A model generated the notes under the pieces. The model saw only the letters and a program-made list of their open reading frames with translations, was not told the DNA's origin and did not search any database. A DNA stretch of 64,000 bases from Mixophyes australis (Eukaryota > Chordata > Amphibia > Anura > Limnodynastidae): the NCBI GenBank assembly GCA_036250195.1, contig JAVHZZ010000005.1, forward strand, positions 127,700,098 through 127,764,097. The letters are read 5' to 3'. Positions within the stretch are counted from its first letter, which is position 1. Each line of letters opens with the position of its first letter. Below, in pieces: positions 1-10,886 of this stretch. A program made the position numbers and the translations under genes.

Positions 1-1296
1 CTATCCACCACCTTCCCACCGCTGTGTTGCAAGCTCCCTCTGGTGGTATACGAAAAGGTTACCCAAATTACAGACCCCAGTGCTATGTATGTACAGAGTT
101 GGAGAAGTGGACTTGAGGATGAATCTACAGATCCTCGTGGTACAGTCACAGGGAACAAGTGATAGACTCCTGTGCTGGTTTGGTGGACTACAAAGAGTAA
201 AAGGTGTCAATAATATAGTGACAAGGTGGAGTCACCCAGTCTTTCAACAGGGACAAAAGAAAAAATACAGGCCAGGTGTTGCAAGATCAGTGACCAAGTC
301 TCCACTTGTTTGCCCACTCTTGGAATAATAAAGTCAGTCGAAAGTTGGGGCTGGTGGGGTACTCATCGCAATAGTCAACACTATAGAGGCCCCTGCAGGA
401 GGAATCATATCAGACACGTGCATCCGTCTTAGGTGTCCTCTAGATGGTGGTGGAATGATGGCGGGCGGTCTCTAATGGAGACAATTCCAGCTTTCACTGT
501 TTTACATTTTGGCCGTAGTTTATCAGTTGTGCAACAGTCGACAATTCAGTTGTCAACAGTATTATTAGGTCGCCAATTAACATGGTGGACAGTGTGATTA
601 GGTAGACTATTCAAATGTGGACAGCTAGGGATGTGGTTAAGGACAGGTCTTGGGATAGGGACAGTTCTAGGGATAGGGACAGGGTTAGAGTTAGGGATAA
701 TACTGTTTACATTTGAATTGTCAACCTAATAAATACGGTCTGTATTTCAATTGTTGTCCTAATAATACTGTTGATGTCATTATATTGTCGGCTTTAAAAC
801 CCTGTCTAGTTTTCTGCCCATCAATCATATTATGTAAATCTTGTAGCTGTCGAACACATGTATGTATTACACCGGGGTGGGTGGTCCCAAGTACAATATC
901 ATCTTGCATCATTAAATATTGTGCCCTATTTGTCTCATCATCTGTAACATAATATCTACTGATGTAGACGCTGTATGTCTAATGATCTCTGATACTGGCA
1001 CTGCTGTCCCTCTCCAATGTGTTTGCTGCAGTGCTGACACATTCCAATCTATTTGCTGCAGTGCTGACTCTATCCAATGTATTTGATGCAGTGCTGACCA
1101 TATCCAATGTATTTGCTGCAGTGCTGACCCTATCAAATGTATTTTCTGCAGTGCAGAACGATGACCACTGTTAATCAAATGCAGGCCGCCTTCATCTATT
1201 TAGTTTTATCAATGTCTGTATTAACTTTGCTAATTAACTGTATTCTACCACTGTCCATCCAATGAACTCTGCCTGTTTCTGTACCATAAGTGTCTA
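1..1296. other. Unassigned DNA without a recognisable gene
   Basis: No open frame here resembles a known protein; the longest are under 100 codons and have no motifs. Bases 480-720 have loose repeats built on GGGATAGGGACAG and on CAATT/GTCAAC words. A clear 30-bp minisatellite follows at 1020-1160. The stretch ends exactly at the target duplication of the hAT element that starts at 1297. Confidence 0.6.
1020..1160. repeat. 30-bp minisatellite, about five copies
   Basis: The word GCTGCAGTGCTGAC recurs at about 1025, 1055, 1085, 1115 and 1145, each followed by a variant of TATCCAATGTATTT. Spacing is exactly 30 bp and copies differ by a few substitutions. The edge copies are the most divergent. 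No coding role is seen. Confidence 0.85.
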
Positions 1297-3209
1297 CAGG
1301 GCCGCCATCAGGGGGGTACAGGGGGTACTGTTGTACCGGGCCCGGGCTCTCCAGGGGGCCCGGCACAACACACACTTACCAGGGGGCCTGCTGTATTTCC
1401 ATCCACGGAGTCTCCGCTGCTGTCCGCTGCTGTCCGCTGCTGTCTTCAGCCTGGCTGTCACCATGACAGCCAGGCAGCAGAATGCGATCGCAGGGGCGGA
1501 GAAATCATTCCCCTGCGATCATGTGATCGCAAGCAGCTGTCAATCATGATCGCAGGGGAATCATTGCTCCGCCCCTGCAATCATGTGATCCTTCCTTCTC
1601 CCTGATTGTGTGACGTGACGTCACACCACTGTTCCCGCCGCCGCAGAAGAAGAAGGAGCAGCAGCTGCAACTGTAAGTATATGTCATGTCATGTCATGTT
1701 TATTATTGTGTCTGGGAGAATGAACGATGGATGTATTAAGTGTTGATATGGTAATAGAGCACATTAGTCAATGTGACAACACTGAGACACGGAATAAGCA
1801 GCGCATAAGCAGGGCATACACTAATCTAATACTACACAGCCTACCTATCCTTTGCTATACAATAACATACGTACAATGAATAAATTCTACTTCCTGCTCA
1901 GTACTTGCATTTATGTTTTCAAAGAGTATAATATATATTATATATTAGTATATTATTTATTATTGTAATTACACGATTGGGCTGAGGATTTTTTTATGTT
2001 GTTAGGAGGCAAACTGGACCTAGCTGCGTGGCAGCTCAAAACACAGAAGTAGAACCTTTCTACAGGTTTGAATAGAGTGGGGAGGAGGCATCAACAGAAA
2101 AGAGGTAAGAAGGGGTAACAAGAGACCCCACTCAAAACCCAGAAGCTGGAAAGATGGGCTCCCCAGACAAGGCATAGGAGAGAGAGAGGGGAACACCAGA
2201 TAAAGTACGGAAAGGGGGGAGTCCGGACAACACTGAGAAGGGTTTAGAGGGTCATTAATAAGACATAATATTGTAGGAGAGCACAACAAAGCGGAGCAAG
2301 ATCTTCATTTTTCCACCTCTTCGGAGATGGGAGAAATTAAGCTTCAACCCGTACTGTCAATGGAATGCCATTTGCACTTTCCAGGCACACTTTAAGCGGG
2401 AACACATATTTGCAGGCACATGTCAACTTATGCAATAAAAACATCCAAACATTTAGTATTATAGTGACATATGAATTAAAAAGTCTTGATGGTCCCTTTT
2501 TTTTATGATTCAATAACAATATAAATGAAGAAGCTAAAAACAAATATAACAGTTGAAATTAGTGAAGGGGTGGTAATAGATTCGTTTGTAAGTGCAATAT
2601 TTCAGCTATGCGTGTTTTCAGATAGGCCTGCAAATCCGCTGGAGTGATATCCATTTTATGGGGGCAGTTAACATTACCTGGAAGCATGTATAGACTATAA
2701 AATGCTCTTGGTGGACAAATATACACATTGGCAGAAATAAAAATGCGGTACAGGCACATGTTTATGCAGTTTATATTACTGACTACAGTGAGCAAGAGGT
2801 GAGGATTTGGTAATAAAGCTGTGTCATTACCATATCTAGCAATTTCTCTTTGCAGACTAATGTAATTTGTAGCATTTTCCAGTTCAGGATATACATAGAT
2901 AATGTTTATTGCTATGTACAATAAGAGCCCTAATTAGAATGTGATGCATTTTATTTATTGACAACACTATCAAAACACAATTTTGTCTTAACATATATGA
3001 TGCTTCATTATTTTATTATTTTGTGTACAAATAGGGTAAGGTGATTTATGCATTTACTACTAACACTTTAAAGCCACATCTCTGTGCTACCATTAGGCAG
3101 AAATATATACAAATCCTTGGCATGTATAAAGTTCACATAATCATCTTGTATGTATGCATGAGCGGGCATGCTGTGAATAAAAATTAGACTAAAGACTGCC
3201 CCAGGCTTA

Positions 3210-3466
3210 ACCGTAGTTCATAAGTCTAATGGTGGTAGATTGCAATGCCCCCTTTGGAGGATATGTTTTTATGCTGCCCTTGGAGTGATATAGAATGAAC
3301 AGAACCACCTTTGTAGCATCTAGTATGGTCTTGCGCTAGTAAAGCACTAGCCACACCCACATAGTAAGTTGTCCACACCCACTCTGCAAATGTCACTCCC
3401 ACAAAGATGGGGGGGCGCCGGTGCCCTGTCTCGCCCAGGGCACTAAAATGTCTAGCTACAGCACTG
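3210..3466 (-). mobile_element. Fragment of another hAT-like element (one end)
   Basis: Read on the - strand from 3466, the sequence starts CAGTGCTGTAGCTAGACAT and continues into a GGGCGCC-rich stretch. This is the style of a CAGTG(G)-type hAT terminus. No matching second end or target duplication was found, so it is probably a truncated insertion inside the 1297-3778 element. Start coordinate is approximate. Confidence 0.4.
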
Positions 3467-3534
3467 ACAAATATTCTTTGTACAGCACTGCAGAATTAAT
3501 GCACTATATAAATAGATGATGATGAGGATGATGA
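3467..3534 (+). mobile_element. Short L2-like LINE/SINE 3' end
   Basis: The segment has the usual 3' signature of L2-related elements: a GTACAGCACTGCAGAATT stretch, then CACTATATAAATAG, then a GATGATGATGAGGATGATG simple tail. It is 5'-truncated to under 100 bases and has no coding content. Similar tails end the copies near 54800, 57108 and 63430. Confidence 0.55.
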
Positions 3535-4019
3535 TCTTCTACAGTGCACAGTGTAGCAGTTTATAGGCATGTAAACAACGTTTTTTTATTGATGAAGAAA
3601 CCAAATGGAATAAAACAACTCATGTTTTGATAAGAGACTGGCATGTCATGTCCTTATATTGTCCTCATATCTTGTAAGGATAAACAGTTTGTGAAGCATT
3701 TTTTTTTTTTTTTTTGGGGGGGGGTGGCCCTGCCTGCGTCATTTGTACTGGGCCCCATGATTTCTGATGGCGGCCCTGAGTGTCTATGATTGATTCTCTG
3801 TTACGTTCTTTCTTGATTATGACATTGATCATTTATTCCATATTTTTGTCCACTGCTGCCACTAATTTTAGCCAGCCGGATCGCTGCAGACTTTGGCCAA
3901 AGTTGGTGAAAATTGGGACAGTTATGAAAGGATCTTTAGTAAATAGACTGGAAATGAATGCTAATGTTATAAATAGTAATATAGGAGCTCAAAATAATAT
4001 TATTTTACCTATTTTTTAT

Positions 4020-4137
4020 TAAATCCAGATCCAAAACCAAAACCTTTTGCGATAGTTCGACAAAGCCGATAGCAAAGCTGAAACACGAATTTGGGTTAGA
4101 ACTGAGACTGAAACACGAGGGTCAGCGCACATCTCTA
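4020..4137 (+). mobile_element. Right-end fragment of hAT family H
   Basis: It contains CCAGATCCAAAACCAAAACC, then CACGAGGGTCAGCGCACATCTCTA. The terminus of the element ending at 25136 carries the same words in the same order. No matching left end lies upstream, so this is a broken copy. Bases 4138-4424 after it show nothing recognisable. Confidence 0.7.
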
Positions 4138-4424
4138 TTATATAGGGCACCATTTTGACTGTTCTGGATAATGTTGTATAGGGCCTTGTCACGAACGCCC
4201 AGCATGTCTCATAGTCATCTTAGTTCCTTACCAATGAATACACCTTTTCTGCCACCACAAAGGATTTACTATGGTGTCCTTACGTTCACCAAAGCCACTT
4301 ATTAATGTTTCACATTTAAATCACATACACATGTAGCATGAGCCTCCCTGGGCTTCGTAAATTCACAAAGAATCATGGAGAATACGCTAGATTAAATTTA
4401 TTTTGATCCAAAAAATGTTTCCAA

Positions 4425-4445
4425 GGGGCATATTCAACTGACAGC
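4425..4445 (+). repeat. Candidate left end of the Harbinger transposon
   Basis: GGGGCATATTCAACTGACAG lies about 1 kb upstream of the transposase. A near-match in inverted orientation, CCAATTGAATATGCCC, occurs at 15563-15578. Because the MYB-like gene extends past 15578, that site may belong to another copy, and I could not find a true right end. No clear 3-bp target duplication is visible. Confidence 0.35.
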
Positions 4446-5382
4446 AAGTTTTGTTTTTAGAGCGTGCTAAGTCTTTTTTTTTTTTCTTTTCATCATTTTT
4501 ATACACATTAACCTTACCCGCAATTCAATTCCATTTTTTTCTTTCAAGAAACGGTCCTCTCGCTCTCCAGTAGTTTGTCTATTAAAAGTATAGGGTGGTT
4601 GAGAACCAGCCGCGTTAAAAGCTATTCAATTGTTATTTAACCTGGCGGGTGAAACAGGCAAATATGCTGTTTCATCTCGCACCTCCTTGGTCTGCTCTAA
4701 AAAATAAAAATTTGTTAAAAGTTTCTGAAAAAAGCTATTAAACATAAAAAAAAGTTATATAAGTTCATTAAAATTACATTAAAATGAAAAGGGATTAATA
4801 TTTCTTTAAAAATTCAGTCAAACTAAATACCAAAGTTTACAAATTTCCTCTTTTCAAAAAAACTTTAGTGGTGCAGTCCTTTTATTTTAAATTAACTGGC
4901 AAACTTTTTTTTTTCAAAATCACTTGAGTGGACAGTGTGCAGGACTGCTTTGTGGAGAAATTACTGTTGGCTGAGTGATTTTTTTTTTTTTGTGCACACA
5001 ACCTTTTCCAGCATTTGACTGAAGTGTTTCCTGGTGGATTATCAAGGATTTCCTAAGGACACGTATTGTATTGTTTGTTTTGTGTTGTCTGTCCTAAAAA
5101 TTAGCTAAATTAACATATACATTTATCACTTACACCCAAAGTAATATCATAGTAAAATAGTGCTTCTCACAGGCCCATTCTTCCCCTGCACAAACAGGCC
5201 TTCTCCCTACATTTTTTAAAAAAAATAGTTAATAGTTTAGTTTTAAATTATCCCTTTTAATTATTGTCTCTTTTTCAATGGAGCCATTCCTGGACACAGT
5301 GTGGATGTACATGTATGCTGCATGTATGGAGGAGACTGCTTTGGATGCAAATGTGATGAGTGGCTGGAGAGAATATTGATGC

Positions 5383-6440
5383 ATGTGGTGTGAATGTGAG
5401 TATGGAAGAGGGAGAGCCTGTGGGAGAGAATGGTGGAAGGCAATGGCAGCATTGTCAATTGCGGCAAGTAGGACTAGAATCCCCAGGCCACGTCTGTACC
5501 GCAACAGGCGTTTGCTTGATGCATTGCCCAAGGAGGAGGTGAGAAGACTTTATCGCCTATATTCTTCTGCAATTTACAATCTGTATGAGATTGTAAAAGA
5601 GGACCTGGAACCTCATTAACCTAGTAACCTGCTTGGTGCTTTGCATTTTCTGGCTTCAGGAACATTGCAGCCCACCTTGGCAGTTATTGCCGGGTTTTCC
5701 CAACCCACTTTTAACTAGGATCCTGTTCCAGGTCCTAAATGCCTTCAAAAAGCACACTGCAACGTTTATTAATTTCCCGCAGTCTGTCAATGAGTGGCGT
5801 GAGGTCAAAGCTGATTTTTATGCTTTCTCTCAAATGCTCAATGTGCTGGGTGCAATTGATTGCACCCACATTGTCCTTACACCACCCCGCCGAATGGAAG
5901 AAAGTTTTCATAATCGAAAACACTTCCATTCCATAAATGTTCAGATGGTTTGTGAAGCAACCCAAAAAATCACCAATGTTGTTGGTTTTCCAAGTTCATC
6001 GCATAACTCCTTCATCTTGCAACAGTCGTCGACATTCCGGAATTTTGAAGCAAGATCCTTTCCACATGACTTGGTAATTATTTTTTGGTTTGTTTGTTAA
6101 ATGTTTATTTCAAGCATAAAATTGTGCTAAAACCCCCAAAAAATGTTAAGATGTGCCAGTGCTACTAAAAAACGTTTTAATTTTTTTTTTTGTTCTTCTA
6201 TTAGGAGACGCTGGATATGGGAACCGGTCCTGGTTGCTGACTCCATTAAGCAACCCTGTATCTTCCGCAGAAAAAAGGTACCAAGTAGCACACATTCATA
6301 CCAGGGGTGTTAGTGAACGAACCTTTGGTGCACTTGTAGTTAAATAATAAAAATATGGCCTTGTCATCCAATATACAGGAATGATGCCGAACTGTCTACC
6401 TGTCACCAAAGGAGGATATTCTCTACCATTTGTGATAATG
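5383..6440 (+). pseudogene. Harbinger-type transposase (HARBI1-like), decayed
   Basis: This is the DDE nuclease that cuts and inserts Harbinger transposons. The N-terminal part (5443-5616) reads RPRLYRN..ALPKEEVRRLYRL..EIVKEDLEP, as in HARBI1 proteins, then hits a stop at 5617-5619. The next block, GALHFLASGTLQPTLAVIAG, runs in one frame to about 5715. The nuclease core continues in another frame (5733-6072): GAIDCTHI holds the first catalytic Asp (codon 5858-5860). The second conserved site reads SSHNSF, with Asn (6005-6007) where the family has Asp. A GT donor after 6072 and a TTCTATTAG acceptor near 6205 frame an intron. The last exon has GDAGY, AEKRYQVAH and RGVSERTFG, the latter with the third acidic residue. 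The stop, frameshift and Asp-to-Asn change make it inactive. The MYB-like partner gene converges on it from the right. Confidence 0.88.
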
Positions 6441-7550
6441 GGTAAGAAAAGAAAAAAAAACATCCATGGTGAGTATAGTCTTTTTTTTATTTTTACATAA
6501 CACTACTGTGTTAAATTGTTGTATTGCATTTCTATGTAAGGGATTGATGTGACTTGGATTTGTCAATTGATAACCAAATTCTTTTGACAATATTACTGAC
6601 CCTTATTTTTTTTAAGTAAATTACCTTAAAAAGGTATCTTAATTGAATGTTACTGACATCATTTTTCTTTTCTAAGATCTCAACCAAACAGATCAACATG
6701 GATCATCTGTTTTTTTAACTGCACACTAGTATGCAGAGCGAAGCAGTGAGGTGTCCACTACAGATGTTTTTTTTTTTAACAATATACAACTTAAAAGTTA
6801 ACTATATGAAATTCTAATCATATTTTAGTTCAAATAAGTGAGCAGTGCAGTACCTCTATAAAGATTCTTCAAGTAAAATGACCTTGCAGATGGAACTCCT
6901 TCCTCATGAATGTACCAATAAAAATATGTTTGATTTTGTCAATAAAAATTAACCAATTTTTTTTATTTATTTATTTATTTTTTTAGGTACACATATATCT
7001 AAATGGTTGAGTATAGTTCACATGCCAATGTAATATTTTATTAAAAAAGCCACTAGATATGTTGGAAGATATGTTGACCAGAGTAAATTAGTACTACATT
7101 AATGAGATTTATTCATCCCAATACAGTCAGGTCCCAAAATGTTAAAATGTTATAAATGCACCAATCTTATGTGAAGTGTGTTAATTCTAATGTGGCCTAT
7201 CACAAAAAATAGAACCTGAGTTTAGACAAATTATTATAAAAACTATTTTACACATATATGGTAAGTTTAATTGTTTACACCCCTACTTATTTTTGTTTTA
7301 ACCAGCAAGACTTAGCTCCTGAACAGAAGGCTATTTAGTTAGTTTTTGCAGTGCCCAACAAACACTTTCTTGGAATACGTGAACGTAAAAAACCACTTGT
7401 ACACATTCACTTAGGTTGGGGTGGTACACAGTGAAGACGTGTACCACCCCAACCGAAATGAGTTTTCTCCCTGATTACAATTAGAATGTAATGTGTCACG
7501 CTTTTTGGTGAAGGTGTAACTATCTAATAAAAAATGAAACAATATTTTTT
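6441..7550. other. Spacer between the convergent Harbinger genes
   Basis: AT-rich DNA without a protein-like frame. It should hold the 3' untranslated regions of the transposase (+) and the MYB-like gene (-); AATAAA words occur on + near 6347 and 6915. A perfect hairpin lies at 7414-7454. Confidence 0.5.
7414..7454. repeat. Perfect 16-bp hairpin with 9-nt loop
   Basis: GGTTGGGGTGGTACAC (7414-7429) is followed by a 9-base spacer and its exact reverse complement (7439-7454). The stem is GC-rich in an AT-rich neighbourhood. It sits between the 3' ends of two convergent genes and could act as a transcript-end structure or be the remains of a small palindromic insertion. Confidence 0.9.
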
Positions 7551-8430
7551 AACATTTTTATTGAATAAGAAAAAAGTAAAATGAATATGACATTTTTCAA
7601 AATAAAAGTCAGTCCCTTGGCTTTTCTTGCAGTCTATTGCCAGTGACATCCACGTATTCTTCACTGATCTCTGCAACAAATAAAAATGACAATATGTTAA
7701 AGCTGCAACAAATATTAAATTAAACAGTAACCATTACAATTTTGAGGAGTTACACAGGTTTCTGTAAACAAGCATTGTGGGTGATTGAGGTTTTGGTGTT
7801 GATATAAAGCCACCTCTGTCAGTTTCTTGGGTGGTAGGGGTAAAATATATTAGATATGTAAACAAACAAGCAAAACATGTTTGTGGCTAAACTATAATAA
7901 ATTCACATTGACATAGAACTTTCTCATAATTTTTTGTGGTAAAGTTCATAAGGAGACAACCTATCCTATACATTCACATCTGTTAGTGGCATTACAATGT
8001 ATGTAGAACTCAATTTTATAAAACATTAATACCTTCAATCTTTAGGGATGTCTTCAATCATGTGTTCCGGGTTCTTGAAAGTTGTATAAACTCGCATTGT
8101 AAAAAAGAGGGAAAAGTGCATGTGAAACTTTTTTTTAAAAAACAATTATTACTTTTAAAACAAGGAAAAATCAGTATGGACTTCAATATAAATCATTTAT
8201 ATATCATCGTCCATTGGTCACAACATACCCCTTCCATAACGGGAAAAATAACAGGTTAAATAACAACAAGAAAACACACTAAACTGAAACAAACTCACCG
8301 AGTAAATTAATATGGTGTTCTTTCCTGCTGTGGTTCCAAAAGTTCTTCAGAATTTACAGTCTTCTGGGGTCTAATGACAAAAGTAGAAAAAACGTTTTTA
8401 AAAATAAAAAATGTGTCTTGATCATCTATC

Positions 8431-8456
8431 TATATATATATATATATATATATATA
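8431..8456. repeat. (TA)n microsatellite in the Harbinger region
   Basis: Short pure TA run flanked by GATA/ATCT words. Similar runs occur at 14516-14532, 14704-14732, 15523-15558 (TC repeat) and 15578-15604 (AT repeat) inside introns of the MYB-like gene. Frames read through them are artefacts. Confidence 0.9.
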
Positions 8457-10377
8457 CCAATACATTAGATATACATACATAGATCTTATAGATAGAGAGA
8501 TAGATAAAGACAGAAAAACCTTTCACGTAACAATGTAGGATTTAAAGGGGTTGATGTTATCTTCTTCCTTTAGGTTCCTCCTGGGTCTGATCCACGGTTT
8601 TTCTGGTTTACATAAAATAAAAGTAAAAGAAAATAAAAAAACAATAGATATGTTAACATGCACATTGAAAACAATAATCTTTCAATATTCCGCAAGTAAG
8701 ATGTCAAATTTTTACAGCCTAGCATTTCACTTTAGAAAGTAAAAAATAATAATACAATGTTTTCTGGTAACGAGGCTATTAAAAATTATATCCTTTTTTT
8801 AAGATTACTTTCTTCACTCTTACCCTTCTTCCTCTTCTGACATGCGGTTGATTATTTCCTCTTCGGGCTCTTCCACAAGCAATCTTCTCCTTGCTGACTT
8901 AGGTCTTCTTACTTCCACCACGGGGGTGTTCAGTCTGGTTGACGTCCTCTGCTGTGGTGTTGGGCGAACAAGTCCAGAAATATTCCAATCAGGTAAAGGG
9001 AGTGAAACATTACTCTGGCCTCGCTGGACCCTCAGCTCTTCACTAATATTTAGAAGATGCATTGTCATCATTTGGAGATGCATTGTCTGCTGCTGTTGTT
9101 GCATATGCATCTGTGCCATGGATTAATTTAGCTGATAATGGAGCGTTGCTTTCTGCTTCATTGCGACTGCCATTCGCGCTTGAAAGTGTTGTTCAAGTGC
9201 AGAGATGCTGAAATGTCGGCCTGGACTGTAACCAGTCGCTCCAATAACAAATTGGTGGCATTATGGGAGCTTCGTACCTCTTACACAACAGACATAAAAC
9301 AGTCTACCGAATCACCAATTCTCTGGACTCTATCTTCCATATTTTGGCGAGATGTTTCCTGCCTTCCTTTCATCTGTCTAGCAAAGTTTGTGATAGAATC
9401 AAACCGAGTGCTTTCTTCTGGTAGACTGTGCACCAGTTGTGGTGGAAGACTGGTGTCTGTAGAGGGTACCCTTGCTTGAGATGGACCTTCCCGTGTGGTG
9501 GATGGAACTTGAAGGTTGGGGAAGGCTTCCTGGAGCATCTCAAATCTTGTAGCAGCATCTTCATGGACCAAAGTCGCAGCAGGAGAAAATGACAATGAAT
9601 CACTGTCATGTTCAATTGGCTTTGTAAAGAGAAAAATGTTAGAAATAAATTAATTATGATGCAATGAAATAATGTTTACAATTAGCAAAAAGTCGTTAGC
9701 ATGTATTTAGTACACCAGTTATAAAAATAAATGTATATTCACATGTTTCTGAGACAGCAGCAGAAGCTATTTCTTCCATGGCATGCTGTGTGTGAGAACA
9801 GCTCCTAACCCTTGAGGTGAGCAGACGTGTCTGCTGAGAGCTCCTGATAGAGCCCTGCTTTGAACATCCATCTGGGCCCCGTATTTCTTACCTGGGATGC
9901 CTCTCCACGCTGCCTTCCACTGACCTCTTCCACTGACCTCTTCCATGGCTTCGTCCTGTTCCTCCGTGCCTGACTACCGGCCGCTGCCGCCGCAGCCTCC
10001 ATCTACTGCAGACCTCGGCTTCGGCCCTCCATCCAGCTGGTCTCTTCTACTCTGAGGGCCATCCAAACAACCGCTCGGCCTCCTCTGCTCCTCTCCTAAC
10101 TCCCGGCCGCCGAGATGTATCTGACTCTGTAGCCTGGTCTTGCCGCCTGTCGACTTCCGTTGATGTGGGACTTCCGGCCGCCGCCAACTCCATCTACTAC
10201 AGGCCGCGACTTTGGCCTAGCACTCAGCTGGTCCCCGCTCCGGCCTCGTCTACGTTCTGGTCTCTCTGGTCCTGCGGCCTCCAGCTCTCCCGGCTCCTGA
10301 TACCTCGCCTGTGTCTCCTGCCCACAGCTCTATCTCCTGCTGGTCGCCCACTCTCCGACTGGACTGTCCTCAATTGT

Positions 10378-10730
10378 TGGCCTCCTGCTCCAGCCTCACG
10401 TGGCCTCCGTGATCCGGCCTCCGCTCCAGCCTCCTACTGCCACCTGGTCTGGTCTCCGCTCCTCCGGCCTGGCTTGCCTCTGTCGGACCTCCACGTTCTC
10501 CTCCCTGCAGTTGATCTCTGTTTCTGGGACTCTCCGACTGGACTGTCCACCGTGTCTGCCTCCTGGTCCAGCCACACGTGGCCTCCGTGATCCAGCCTTC
10601 GGCCTTCGTTCCAGCCTCCTACTGCCTCCTGGTCTGTTCTCCGCTCCTCCGGCCTGGCTTGCCTCTGTCGGTCCTCCACGTTCTCCTCCCTGCTGTTGAT
10701 CTCTGTTTCTGGGACTCGTCCATCCATCCT
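10378..10730 (+). repeat. About 178-bp tandem duplication in the L2 5' region
   Basis: Two neighbouring blocks share ACGTGGCCTCCGTGATCC, CTCCGGCCTGGCTTGCCTCT and TTGATCTCTGTTTCTGGGAC in the same order, about 178 bp apart (from 10378 and 10557). This may reflect 5' promoter-like monomers, as seen in some LINEs, or a local duplication. Confidence 0.75.
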
Positions 10731-10886
10731 CCGTTGGCCTCTGCTCCTGTGGACTCACATCCCAGCCCTGCTCCTGTGGACTCCCGTCTTGGACATCCTG
10801 CTCCCGTGAACACTCATGCTCTGGCTGCACTGGTGAACACTCTGCCTTTTCCTCTTTGTCATCTACGCTGATTTTATTGTATTGTA

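Larger units (their letters stand above)
1297..3778. mobile_element. Non-autonomous hAT-type DNA transposon, 2.48 kb
   Basis: The left end reads CAGGGCCGCCATCAG, and the reverse complement of the right end begins with the same 15 bases. An identical 8-bp sequence, AGTGTCTA, flanks both sides (1289-1296 and 3779-3786). CAGGG-type ends with an 8-bp duplication are diagnostic of the hAT superfamily. No transposase frame is visible, so it would depend on a partner. The left subterminal part (1320-1680) is GC-rich with CCGGGCCCGGG and GCGATCGCAGGGG palindromes; the middle is AT-rich. A separate hAT-like end and an L2 3' end lie inside near 3210-3534. Confidence 0.9.

Noticed and set aside
1262..1549. 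95-codon frame
   Set aside because: It spans the junction of a hAT element and its flank and has no protein similarity that I recognise.
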